A stretch of 64,000 nucleotides of DNA from G020354785 sp964521285 (GTDB lineage Bacteria > Bacteroidota > Bacteroidia > Bacteroidales > UBA10428): the NCBI GenBank assembly GCA_964521285.1, contig CAZFQS010000001.1, positions 1 through 64,000 of the forward strand, read 5' to 3'. A model generated the notes under the pieces. It saw only the letters and a program-made list of their open reading frames with translations. It was not told the origin of the DNA and searched no databases. Shown here piece after piece: positions 54,708 through 63,631 of this stretch; positions within the stretch are counted from its first letter, which is position 1, and each line of letters opens with the position of its first letter. The position numbers were made by a program, and so were the translations under genes.

Positions 54708-55736
54708 ATGAATATAAGGGGCATTATTATATTTCAAATTTCAATTGCTGCTCTTATCCTCTCTTTTGGATCATTAACATCATGCAAACATGATCCGTTA
54801 ATCCCTCTGGATATTGACACTATATGTTTTGAAGAGCAGGTACTGCCAGTACTGCAGACTTCCTGCGGGATAACGGGATGTCATGATGCAGGAACAGCTT
54901 CGGAAGGATTTGTTGCCGTATCTTATGAGACAGTAATTAATTATGTCAATCCCGGTGATGCGAAAGGAAGTATTCTCTACAATGTAATCACCGATATCAA
55001 TGCAGAACATTTCATGCCTCCTGAGAGGCCGCTCACGCAACAACAGCGTACCTTAATCCATTTATGGATTGCACAGGGAGCGATGAATACAAAATGCCCG
55101 TCTGGTATTAACGGTGTTCCTGATGGAGATACTGCCAAGTCAGATACTGTCTGTTTCAATCAGGATATTTTGCCTATCCTGCTTTCAAGTTGCGGTATAT
55201 CAGGTTGCCACGATGCGATATCACATGCTGATGACTATGTGTTTACAAATTATTCAACTTTGATGCAGAACTCAGAAGCTATAATCCCCTATAATCCTGG
55301 TGAAAGTAAGGTATATAAGGTAATAACTGAAAATGAACCCGGAGAAAGAATGCCTCCCCCTCCAAATTCAGCCCTTTCATCTCAGCAGAAAGAGTTATTT
55401 TATATATGGATAACGCAAGGGGCCATTAACAGCGATTGTCCTGAAAAATCATGTGACACAATAGCTGCTATAGAGTTTAGTACTCAGGTCTGGCCTGTCA
55501 TAGAAAATAACTGTCTGAGTTGTCATAACTCTTCGGTATCAAATGGTGGCGTTAATCTTGACAGCTATCAGCAGATTAAATACTATTCGGAGACTTTGCG
55601 CAACGAAACTCCTGTTATTGTAGGAGTTATTAATTACATGAACGGATTTTCAAATATGCCCCCGTCAATAAAACTTGACGAGTGCACAATAAGAATAATC
55701 GAACTCTGGATAGAACAGGGAATACTTAACAATTAA
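54708..55736 (+). CDS. Triple c-type-cytochrome-domain lipoprotein
   Basis: This 342-residue lipoprotein has a lipobox LTSC (Cys26). It holds three related domains, each with a heme-type cysteine motif followed by a possible Met axial ligand. Domain 1 has CGITGCH then FMPP, domain 2 has CGISGCH then RMPP, and domain 3 has CLSCH then NMPP. Each ends with a conserved xxxWIxQGxxN segment. The first two motifs are C-x4-CH, the third the usual CxxCH. It resembles the planctomycete-type c-cytochrome domain. It is probably a multiheme electron carrier on a membrane face. Confidence 0.78.
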   Translation: MNIRGIIIFQISIAALILSFGSLTSCKHDPLIPLDIDTICFEEQVLPVLQTSCGITGCHDAGTASEGFVAVSYETVINYVNPGDAKGSILYNVITDINAEHFMPPERPLTQQQRTLIHLWIAQGAMNTKCPSGINGVPDGDTAKSDTVCFNQDILPILLSSCGISGCHDAISHADDYVFTNYSTLMQNSEAIIPYNPGESKVYKVITENEPGERMPPPPNSALSSQQKELFYIWITQGAINSDCPEKSCDTIAAIEFSTQVWPVIENNCLSCHNSSVSNGGVNLDSYQQIKYYSETLRNETPVIVGVINYMNGFSNMPPSIKLDECTIRIIELWIEQGILNN

Positions 55737-55821
55737 AATTTTATATTAACGACACAAAAAAACTTAAATAATATTTTTTAATCAGGCAATGTTACGAATT
55801 CATATATATAGAAATTACTTC

Positions 55822-56196
55822 ATGAGAGTAATAATTATTTTAATCATCATTATTGCAGTTGCATACAGTTGCTTCTATGACAATGAAGAGTATCTTTACC
55901 CGCGGCTTGATTCATCATGTGATACCTCCGGCGTTACTTTTTCATCCTCAGTTCAGCCTGTGCTTCAGCAATATTGCCTGTCATGCCATGGTAATAATAC
56001 AGCATCCTCTCTGGGCGGTAATATTAAGCTTGAAGAGTACCAGGATGTTAAACTGCGTGCAGATGATGGAAGTCTTCTGGGAACCGTATCTCATGAAAGT
56101 GGTTATTCTCCTATGCCCAGAGGGGCATCAAAACTTGATCACTGCACAATCTCTATAATAAGAATATGGGTAAATTCCAATTCTCCTGACAATTAA
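55822..56196 (+). CDS. Small c-type-cytochrome-domain lipoprotein
   Basis: I chose ATG at 55822, giving a lipoprotein signal that ends VAYSC; another ATG lies 11 codons upstream. The product (124 residues) has one CxxCH motif (QYCLSCHGN) and a possible Met ligand (SPMPRGAS), closely matching the third domain of the upstream protein (KLDHCTISIIRIWV). It is probably a monoheme partner or a truncated duplicate of the triple-domain protein 86 bp upstream. Confidence 0.8.
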   Translation: MRVIIILIIIIAVAYSCFYDNEEYLYPRLDSSCDTSGVTFSSSVQPVLQQYCLSCHGNNTASSLGGNIKLEEYQDVKLRADDGSLLGTVSHESGYSPMPRGASKLDHCTISIIRIWVNSNSPDN

Positions 56197-56207
56197 TCAA
56201 TCTAAAG

Positions 56208-57083
56208 ATGATAAAAATGCGTTTATTAATTTTCCTGGTTTTTATAATGGTCACCCCGCTTATTATAGGTCAGGATATAGACCAGCTGCTTGAAGAAGCC
56301 ACAGAAACAGACTACATAACTGCCACCTTCAAGTCTACACGCATTATCAACGGACATTCTATAGAACGAATGCCGGAAGGCCAGCTCGACTTCCGTATTT
56401 CGCATCGGTTTGGACAACTAAACAGTGGCGCATACAACTTATGGGGCTTAGACCAGGCAAACATACACCTTAGCCTGGAATACGGTATTACAAACTGGGT
56501 AATGGCAGGTATTGGCCGTGGAACATACGAAAAAACATTCGACGGCTTCCTTAAATTTTCAATACTCAGACAATCAAAGGGCAAGAGAAATATTCCTGTT
56601 GCAGTATCTTACCTTGCCAGCGCTGCTTTGAATTCATTGAAATGGGATAAGGCCGAAGATTTATATTTCTGGGACCGCATAAGTTACGTACACCAGCTTC
56701 TCATAGGCCGCAAATTCAATGAGCGCTTTTCACTTGAGATTAATCCTACCTTTGTGCACCGCAATCTTGTTGCTACTGAACTTGATCCCAATGATTTATT
56801 CTCACTTGGAGCAGGAGCAAGACTTAAACTCACAAAACGTATTTCCTTTAATATTGAATATTATTATGTTATCCCCCCAAGGAATGATTATCAAAGTACT
56901 GTCACTTACAACCCCCTTTCAGTTGGATTTGATATCGAAACCGGGGGGCATGTATTCCAGATTCATATAACCAATTCGCTTGCAATGATCGAAAAAGGCT
57001 TTATCGGGGAAACAACGGGTGAATGGCTTGACGGGGGCATTCATATAGGATTTAACATATCACGGGTTTTTGCCTTATATTGA
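56208..57083 (+). CDS. DUF5777-family beta-barrel protein
   Basis: This 291-residue protein has a signal peptide (about 1-21). The DUF5777 pattern follows, with TATFKSTRIINGHSIER, LDFRISHRFGQLNSGAYNLWGLD (spans about 62-84) and YGITNWVMAGIGRGTYE. The alternating beta pattern and C-terminal aromatic (FALY) suggest an outer-membrane barrel. It lies 11 bp after the cytochrome gene and 50 bp before YceI, in one operon. Together they may move electrons or small molecules across the outer membrane, but this is inferred from gene order. Confidence 0.82.
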   Translation: MIKMRLLIFLVFIMVTPLIIGQDIDQLLEEATETDYITATFKSTRIINGHSIERMPEGQLDFRISHRFGQLNSGAYNLWGLDQANIHLSLEYGITNWVMAGIGRGTYEKTFDGFLKFSILRQSKGKRNIPVAVSYLASAALNSLKWDKAEDLYFWDRISYVHQLLIGRKFNERFSLEINPTFVHRNLVATELDPNDLFSLGAGARLKLTKRISFNIEYYYVIPPRNDYQSTVTYNPLSVGFDIETGGHVFQIHITNSLAMIEKGFIGETTGEWLDGGIHIGFNISRVFALY

Positions 57084-57133
57084 ACAAAATAAGATTCCAT
57101 TAGTTTATTTATCATATAAAAATTAATATCACC

Positions 57134-57679
57134 ATGAAGACACAACTTTTTATATTAGCATTGCTGATTTTCTCACATTTTGCTGTAGCTCAGAGATACA
57201 TATCAAAAAACGGTCATATCTGGTTTTATTCGCACACCCCAATAGAAGATATTGAAGCCCATAACCGACAGGTTGTAAGCATACTCGATGCTTTATCAGG
57301 CACAATACAATTCAGCCTGCTTGTTAAGTCTTTTGAGTTTAAGATAGCCCTCATGCAGGAACACTTTAATGAAAATTATATGGAATCTGACAAATTTCCA
57401 AAAGCCGGTTTTAAAGGAATTGTAAACGATATAGAAACAATCGACTTTAATAAAGATGGTGATTACCCTGTTGAAGTGAGCGGAGACCTGTTTATACACG
57501 GGGTGACCAAACCTGTTACAACAAAAGGCACAATTACTGTCGCAGGATCTGCAATTTCTGCCAGGGCTAAATTTATAGTCGCACCAAAGGATTATGATAT
57601 AAAGATTCCTTCAGTTGTTGAAAACAATATCGCAAAAGAAATTGAGGTCAGTGTGGATGTAACTTATAACCAGAATTAA
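57134..57679 (+). CDS. yceI: YceI-family periplasmic protein
   Basis: This 181-residue protein has a signal peptide (about 1-20) and a full YceI domain (GHIWFYSHTPIEDIEAHN, LVKSFEFKIALMQEHFNENYM (about 65-85), VEVSGDLFIHGVTKPVTTKG). YceI-family proteins form lipocalin-like barrels that bind isoprenoid-type lipids. It follows the DUF5777 gene and is probably in the same operon. It may deliver quinone-like lipids to the cytochromes, but this is an inference. Confidence 0.9.
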   Translation: MKTQLFILALLIFSHFAVAQRYISKNGHIWFYSHTPIEDIEAHNRQVVSILDALSGTIQFSLLVKSFEFKIALMQEHFNENYMESDKFPKAGFKGIVNDIETIDFNKDGDYPVEVSGDLFIHGVTKPVTTKGTITVAGSAISARAKFIVAPKDYDIKIPSVVENNIAKEIEVSVDVTYNQN

Positions 57680-57757
57680 TATTTGTAACAATGTTTATCA
57701 ATATAACAATTATAACCTTTGTAAAAAAATCAGGATTTTTGGCATAAAAAGGAATAA

Positions 57758-58696
57758 ATGGTAAAAAATGGTGTGTCACCGGTAATACGCGTTAATGAAG
57801 TATACAAATCATTCAGGAATGTACATGCCGTAAGGGGTATCAGTCTTGAAATCATGCCTGGTGAGTTTGTCGCCGTTCTCGGACCTAATGGCGCAGGGAA
57901 AACCACACTGGTAGAGATGATTCAGGGAATACAGAAACCGGACAGAGGTGAAATATTAATTAAAGGTAAACCGTGGAAGAAGGAACATCATGCCGAATTC
58001 AACCGTTTACTGGGTATCTCGTTGCAGGAAACATGGTTTATTGAAAAACTAACTGTAAAGGAAACCCTGGTTTTATTTGCTTCTTTTTATAAGCTGGGGG
58101 AAAGGCGCGTTAATGAGATCATTAAGCTTGTACACCTTGAGGATAAGCACAAAGCTTATATAAAAAATCTTTCAGGCGGACAAAAACAACGGCTTGCACT
58201 TGGTATATCACTTATTAATTATCCGGAAATACTATTGCTTGACGAGCCAACAACAGGATTAGATCCTACAGCCCGCCGCGACATCTGGAAAATACTGCTC
58301 ACTCTTAAGAAAGAAAGAAATACATCACTTATTCTCACCACACATTATATGGAAGAAGCCGAGCATTTATGCGACCGTATTATTATTCTCGACTATGGCA
58401 AAATACTGGCGCGCGGCACACTTGATGAGCTCTTAAAGCAGTGCAATTCGAACGAAATCATTGAAGTATCATTTGAAGAAAATCCTGACTTCAGCCTCCG
58501 TAACCTGCCGGGAATTCAAAAAATAAGAAGTGAAGACGGGTTAAATTACCTTGAGGTCGAGAGGATTACAAATACATTGCCCATATTAATGAAGAAATCG
58601 ACAGAACATAATGTTAAAATAAAAACACTGGAGTGCCGGAAAGTCACACTTGATGATTTATTTATTTCAATGACCGGCAGACACCTTAAAGACTAA
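57758..58696 (+). CDS. ABC transporter ATPase (ABC-2 / DrrA-type)
   Basis: This 312-residue ATPase has Walker A GPNGAGKTTLVEMIQG, signature LSGGQKQRLALGISL, Walker B EILLLDEPTTGLDP and H-loop TTHYMEEAEHL. The C-terminal ~80 residues resemble DrrA/CcmA-type extensions. It pairs with the permease 11 bp downstream to form an exporter. The substrate is unknown; drugs, lipids or polysaccharides are all possible. Confidence 0.92.
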   Translation: MVKNGVSPVIRVNEVYKSFRNVHAVRGISLEIMPGEFVAVLGPNGAGKTTLVEMIQGIQKPDRGEILIKGKPWKKEHHAEFNRLLGISLQETWFIEKLTVKETLVLFASFYKLGERRVNEIIKLVHLEDKHKAYIKNLSGGQKQRLALGISLINYPEILLLDEPTTGLDPTARRDIWKILLTLKKERNTSLILTTHYMEEAEHLCDRIIILDYGKILARGTLDELLKQCNSNEIIEVSFEENPDFSLRNLPGIQKIRSEDGLNYLEVERITNTLPILMKKSTEHNVKIKTLECRKVTLDDLFISMTGRHLKD

Positions 58697-58707
58697 AATA
58701 TTAAAGA

Positions 58708-59793
58708 TTGAAACATCCGCTTATACAATTAATACTTTCACATGTCCGGGAATTCCTGCGTGAACCCGGTTCTGTTTTCTGGTCGTTCGGTTTTCCGATC
58801 CTTATGGCTTTAGGTCTCGGAGTAGCTTTTTCAGGCAAAAAGGAACTGCTGCATAGTGTTGCCGTTGTACCTTCCTATACCGTTGAAGATACAATAATCA
58901 GTAATACCCTTTTTAGAGGAGCTATACCTTTTGATACAATTCTTGAAAAAAAATTCGAAACCGGATATGGAAAAACCCGGTACATGTTTTATGTTACATC
59001 ATGGGAAAATGCCGAACTGCTGTTAAAACGCGGATCAACATCATGCATTATCACTGAAGAACAAAATGATATCACATTCCACAGTGATCCCCTGAATCCC
59101 GAATCGGAACTGGTGATTATGCAATTATCCGAGTTTTTCAAAACCGGCGAGATAGGTAAGTTCCGGGGTAAAATTGAACTCCTTGAAACAAGGGGACTGA
59201 GATATATTGACTTCCTGGTACCCGGACTGCTAAGTCTGGGAATTATGATGTCAGTGATGTGGGGAGTGTGTTATACATTAATTGAAAAAAGGTCGAAAAA
59301 ACTTTTACGGCGCATGGTTGCCACTCCTATGAGAAAGTCCCATTTTCTTATTGCCCAGTGGGTATCACGTTTGCTGGTTACCTTTCTCGAAACTGCCATA
59401 CTGCTTGTATTTGCAGTCTTTTTTTTCAAAGTGTCAATCCAGGGAAGCCTGTTTGCATTTATCATCCTTTTAATTGCAGGAAATTTTTGTTTTTTCGGAT
59501 TTTCCATACTTATATCATCACGGACTGCCAATCTGCAACTGGGTAATGGTTTGATTTCAATAATAACAACTCCAATGATGGTTCTGTCAGGTATCTTTTT
59601 CAGCTACCAGAATTTTCCTCCCTGGGCTATATCAGTTATAAAACTGCTACCTCTCACAAAGTTTGCCGATGAAGTGAGAAGTATTGTCAATGAAGGAGCA
59701 GGATTTTTCCAGGCTTTTGACGGCATACTTGTACTGGGTATGCTGGGTTTTATAAGCTTCCTGATTGGATTAAGGATTTATAAGTGGTATTGA
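58708..59793 (+). CDS. ABC-2-type permease (TTG start)
   Basis: This 361-residue permease has a TTG start at 58708; an in-frame stop lies six bases upstream and the first internal ATG is 32 codons in. A short N-terminal helix (about 20-40) is followed by a large soluble loop (about 45-165). Five or six membrane helices then cover about 170-360, with the ABC-2 features PGLLSLGIMMSVMWGVCY and NGLISIITTPMMVLSGIFFS. It is the partner of the ATPase just upstream. Confidence 0.88.
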   Translation: MKHPLIQLILSHVREFLREPGSVFWSFGFPILMALGLGVAFSGKKELLHSVAVVPSYTVEDTIISNTLFRGAIPFDTILEKKFETGYGKTRYMFYVTSWENAELLLKRGSTSCIITEEQNDITFHSDPLNPESELVIMQLSEFFKTGEIGKFRGKIELLETRGLRYIDFLVPGLLSLGIMMSVMWGVCYTLIEKRSKKLLRRMVATPMRKSHFLIAQWVSRLLVTFLETAILLVFAVFFFKVSIQGSLFAFIILLIAGNFCFFGFSILISSRTANLQLGNGLISIITTPMMVLSGIFFSYQNFPPWAISVIKLLPLTKFADEVRSIVNEGAGFFQAFDGILVLGMLGFISFLIGLRIYKWY

Positions 59794-59812
59794 TTATTTT
59801 GAGGCCTTTTAA

Positions 59813-60628
59813 TTAAAATGCCTTACCGGCTGTAAAATTGATCCCGAAAAATAAAAATTCTCTTGCTGTTTTATTCTTTTTCCAGATTCTGCTTTCTCTT
59901 TCCAGTAGGCGTTTATAATTATACTTACGGAAAAAGAAAGGTGGATATAATCTTATATATTCAATGCTTTTTTCATCTATTACCATCCCGGCTTTTCCGA
60001 ACTTAATTTTCCACGATACCAGGCTCTGAATATTTTCATTGCCCAGCTTCATTTGTTTATTTAATTTTTCATCATAGATATCAATAATCCTTTTATTGCC
60101 TCTTCTTAAGAAGAGCTTAAAATTGTTTATCAGGTTATTGCCGTTTTCCTCGCAAACAATTAATGTGCCCTTGTCTTTCAGTGAATCTCTTAGAATCTGA
60201 AGTGACTGATCGTTAGGTTCCAGATGGTGCAAAACATCCTGTGTGATAACGTAATCGAAATTCTCCTTATAGAAGGGAGGGTCGAACAGGTTCTGATAAT
60301 TTACCCTAAAACTGCTGATATCACCGAATTTACTCCAGTATTCAAAGCGTGCAGGAATGTGGTCATAGTAATATTCGACTGTAGTCCCATATACATTATA
60401 ACCATTCAATGCCAGAAAAATTCCTGTTGTACCATAGCCACATCCGCAATCCCAAATTGAAGCATCCTGAATTGCTATATTGTTTTTAACATATTCCAGA
60501 CGCTGAATGAAATAGGCCTTTCTGAAATAAAAGCTTTTCTTATCCTTTAAAAACTGGTATAGATTCTGTAGACTGGTGTTTACTTCTAATTCCTTTAACA
60601 GGAGTTCAAAAAATTGTTCAATATCCAT
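59813..60628 (-). CDS. SAM-dependent class I methyltransferase
   Basis: This 271-residue protein has the class I SAM-binding loop IWDCGCGYGTTGIFLALNG (about 58) and the later VITQDVLHHLEPND, like other Rossmann-fold methyltransferases. An additional C-terminal part covers about 180-271. It lies 12 bp after a GT4 gene and could methylate a sugar or lipid in the same pathway. It ends near a plus-strand ABC permease. Confidence 0.85.
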   Translation of the reverse strand: MDIEQFFELLLKELEVNTSLQNLYQFLKDKKSFYFRKAYFIQRLEYVKNNIAIQDASIWDCGCGYGTTGIFLALNGYNVYGTTVEYYYDHIPARFEYWSKFGDISSFRVNYQNLFDPPFYKENFDYVITQDVLHHLEPNDQSLQILRDSLKDKGTLIVCEENGNNLINNFKLFLRRGNKRIIDIYDEKLNKQMKLGNENIQSLVSWKIKFGKAGMVIDEKSIEYIRLYPPFFFRKYNYKRLLERESRIWKKNKTAREFLFFGINFTAGKAF

Positions 60629-60640
60629 ACTGCAAATTCA

Positions 60641-61789
60641 TTAAATATCATTTTCTTTTGCACTTCCGGCTACCTTTTCTATGCTGTTCCAGGTTACTTT
60701 GGCAGTATTGTCCCAGCTAAATTTAAGTCTTTGCGACCTTCCTTTAACAATCAGCTCCTCACGCAGTTTTTCATCACTGCTCATCTTCAACATTGCTTCT
60801 TTAATAGAATCAATTGAATAGGGATCGACCATTAATGCTGCATCTTCCGCAACTTCTGGCATTGAAGATATATTGGAAGTGATAACAGGTATATCGGCAT
60901 ACATAGCTTCCACTATTGGAATACCAAATCCTTCGAAGCAGGAGACCAGTAATAATGAAAGCGCGGCGCCCATTACCATCCTTAACTGATCCTGCGCAAG
61001 CCTTCCTGTAAAAATAATATCCTCTTTATATTCTGACCTGTCATATACTCTTTTCATTTCGGAAGTGAAAAATAATCTGTCTCCAACTATAAGAAGTTTT
61101 AAAGGACTTCCCGAGCTTTTTTTAAATCTGTTAAAAGCCTGCATCATCCTCGAAATATTTTTTCTGGGCAACAGATCGCCTACATATAAAAAATAATCCT
61201 GCCCCTTTGTATATTTCTTCTTAACATTTTCCTTTTCTGTATGGCTTACAGGTTTAAAAACTTCATTTGCACCATTATATGCGACATCAATCATGTTATG
61301 AGGGATGTTGTAATATGAAGCAATGTCGTTTTTTGAAAATTCAGAGACTGTAATAATCCTTGATGCCATGCGTGCGTATTTTGGGAAATAATAACGCCAG
61401 AATACTCCATCAAAATATGGAACACCTTTTTTATTGTGATAAAAGTTGATATCGTGTATTACCGGCAGAGAAGGTACATCTTTAATTTTCAATGACAAAT
61501 ACCCATCGGGTGAGAAAAAAAGAGCCGGATTATGTTTTTTTATTTTATTTACAATGGCATGTTCAAACCATATATACCATAATAAAGGATGTCTGGCTGG
61601 AGGAAAAATAATTTCGGGGATTACATTCGGACCAAAAATATAATTTTCATCATACTTTCTGTCAAATAAAAAGACAAACTGGTGCTCAGGATGCCATTTT
61701 ACTAACCGTTTCAATGTATGATAAGTAAACCAGCCTATACCGTTGAGCTGATTGGTAATCAGCAATCTTGTGTTAACTACAATCTTCAT
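60641..61789 (-). CDS. GT4-family glycosyltransferase
   Basis: This 382-residue GT-B enzyme has the GNxTR/NGIGWFTYHTL N-terminal loop region, FLYVGDLLPRKNISRMMQAF at the start of the C-terminal domain, and the E-x7-E motif EGFGIPIVEAM (about 295). It resembles mannosyl- or glucosyltransferases for surface polysaccharides. It lies 12 bp before a methyltransferase gene; the pair may modify an exported glycan. Confidence 0.88.
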   Translation of the reverse strand: MKIVVNTRLLITNQLNGIGWFTYHTLKRLVKWHPEHQFVFLFDRKYDENYIFGPNVIPEIIFPPARHPLLWYIWFEHAIVNKIKKHNPALFFSPDGYLSLKIKDVPSLPVIHDINFYHNKKGVPYFDGVFWRYYFPKYARMASRIITVSEFSKNDIASYYNIPHNMIDVAYNGANEVFKPVSHTEKENVKKKYTKGQDYFLYVGDLLPRKNISRMMQAFNRFKKSSGSPLKLLIVGDRLFFTSEMKRVYDRSEYKEDIIFTGRLAQDQLRMVMGAALSLLLVSCFEGFGIPIVEAMYADIPVITSNISSMPEVAEDAALMVDPYSIDSIKEAMLKMSSDEKLREELIVKGRSQRLKFSWDNTAKVTWNSIEKVAGSAKENDI

Positions 61790-62181
61790 ATACCGATTAA
61801 TTAATTCGCTTTTTATTCATTTACATGCCGTTGCATTAAAAAGTAATAGTCTGCCATTTTTTTAAGCTCTCTTACATTATGCAATTTTTTAATAAGGAAA
61901 AGTATTATGTCTGATATGAACTTAAACAAAACGTTTTTTATTACAGTCATGTTACTGCTCAATGGCTTTTATTCAGTTGCCGTTTATTCTTATTTATAAT
62001 GTTTGATGAACAAAAGTAATTATTTTAGACGTTCCTCCTGATGAAAAACCGGCTTTTGTTTCTTAATAAAACTAATATTTACCCCACTTTTTTAAAAAAA
62101 ATCATATTACTGATTATTTTTTTTTTATTTTCATGTTAATATTATTATCATTAAGGTTGAATCCTAATAAAACTTTAGTAT
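61790..62181. other. 392-bp intergenic region upstream of the sugar symporter
   Basis: The region is very AT-rich and separates the GT4 gene (minus) from the GPH symporter (plus). Apart from a possible 30-residue hydrophobic reading frame (61907-61999) and long T/A runs near 62090-62130, I see no strong promoter match, repeat or RNA structure. Confidence 0.5.
61907..61999 (+). CDS. Possible 30-residue hydrophobic peptide
   Basis: This short plus-strand frame encodes a 30-residue peptide with a signal-like hydrophobic core (KTFFITVMLLLNGFYSVAVY). It lies about 180 bp upstream of the GPH symporter. It could be a leader peptide, the relic of a secreted protein, or chance; there is no supporting context. 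Confidence 0.2.
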   Translation: MSDMNLNKTFFITVMLLLNGFYSVAVYSYL

Positions 62182-63591
62182 ATGAAATCTGAAACACAAA
62201 AACTTTCCATTAAAGAGAAAATTGGTTACAGTTTGGGAGATACTGCATCAAATTTATTCTTTCAAACTTTTATATTATTCCTCTTATACTTTTATACAGA
62301 TGTGTTTGGTATTACTGCAAAAACAGCAGTAACAATGTTTTTAGTTGCCCGCGTCTGGGATGCAATTAATGACCCGATTATGGGAATGATTGCTGACCGG
62401 ACCAACACCAGGTGGGGAAAATTCCGGCCTTATTTAATTTGGGTTGTTATACCGTTTGGCGTTTTGGGAGTACTAACCTTTACTACACCTGACATAAGTA
62501 TCAATGGTAAAATAATATATGCTTATATAACTTATATTTTGCTTACAATGGCCTATACAATGATCAATGTGCCCTATTCTGCACTAATGGCGGTCATCAC
62601 ACCCGATTCTAAGGAACGAACTGTGATTTCCTCTTTCCGGTTCGTAGCCGCATTTGTGGGGCAATTCATTGTTCAGTATGCCATTTTGAAATTGGTCAGT
62701 GTATTCGGGGATGGGAATGAGGCTAAGGGCTGGCAATTGGCTATGATTGTTCTTTCTGCTTTAGCGGTTATTCTGTATTTAATAACTTTTTCTACAACCA
62801 GGGAACGTGTTAAACCAATAAAAGAACAAAAGACACCATTTAAGCAGGATCTGATAGATTTATTTACCAACAAACCATGGGTACTGATAGCTGTCGCAAC
62901 CATATTCCAGCTTATGTACAATTGCATGCGAAATGGTAATATCATGTATTACTTTAAGTATTTTGTGCTGGATCAGCAAATGATTTTTTTTGGAAAAACC
63001 TATCATTTTTCTTATCAGGACCTGACAACTGCATTTATGCTTTCCGGTACCGCTTTGACCATTCTTGGAGCCATTCTGACAATTAAGTTGAGCAGGCGTT
63101 TTGACAAACCGAAAAGTTATGCCGGTTCTTTAGGTATAACCGCTATAGTAACAGCTCTTTACTATTTTCTCAACCCAAAGGATATTATCCTAATGTTTGC
63201 ACTGAATCTTATTATTTCCTTTGCAATTGGAATTGTTTCTGTATTACAATGGGCTATCTATACGGATACCACTTATTATTCGGAATGGAAAACAGGTCGT
63301 CGTGCTTCCGGGCTTCTCATGTCTGCCTCGCTGTTCGCACTGAAGCTTGGAATAGCCCTGGGAAGTGCTTTTCTGGCATTCATCCTGGCCAGGTATGGTT
63401 TTGAAGCCAATGTACAACAGACGGCAGAAACATTAACAGGCATACGTTTGGTTATGAGTGTTTACCCTGCCATTATCGCCTTCATTGGTGTTATTATTAT
63501 ATGGTTCTTTTATCCTTTATCAAACAAAATGTTGATCAGTATTGAGGAGGAACTATCTGCACGACGTCAATCTTCGAGTGATGATAATTGA
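62182..63591 (+). CDS. GPH-family sugar:cation symporter
   Basis: This 469-residue protein has 12 membrane helices and typical GPH (MelB/XynB-like) motifs: VARVWDAINDPIMGMIADRT with RWGKFRPYLIW in the first half, plus VPYSALMAVITPD and SEWKTGRRASGLLMSAS. It imports glycosides or pentosides with Na+ or H+. The next gene, 40 bp downstream, encodes a GH10 xylanase without a signal peptide. The natural reading is uptake of xylo-oligosaccharides followed by internal cleavage. Confidence 0.92.
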   Translation: MKSETQKLSIKEKIGYSLGDTASNLFFQTFILFLLYFYTDVFGITAKTAVTMFLVARVWDAINDPIMGMIADRTNTRWGKFRPYLIWVVIPFGVLGVLTFTTPDISINGKIIYAYITYILLTMAYTMINVPYSALMAVITPDSKERTVISSFRFVAAFVGQFIVQYAILKLVSVFGDGNEAKGWQLAMIVLSALAVILYLITFSTTRERVKPIKEQKTPFKQDLIDLFTNKPWVLIAVATIFQLMYNCMRNGNIMYYFKYFVLDQQMIFFGKTYHFSYQDLTTAFMLSGTALTILGAILTIKLSRRFDKPKSYAGSLGITAIVTALYYFLNPKDIILMFALNLIISFAIGIVSVLQWAIYTDTTYYSEWKTGRRASGLLMSASLFALKLGIALGSAFLAFILARYGFEANVQQTAETLTGIRLVMSVYPAIIAFIGVIIIWFFYPLSNKMLISIEEELSARRQSSSDDN

Positions 63592-63631
63592 CCTTTAGAA
63601 AATTCAACTTTAATTCGCCTAAATAATCTCT

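Noticed and set aside
59801..59823. AT-rich palindrome (GGCxTTTTAATTAAAAxGCC) between convergent genes as a terminator
   Set aside because: The GC clamp is only three pairs with a mismatch beside it, and there is no T-run, so support is too weak to list.
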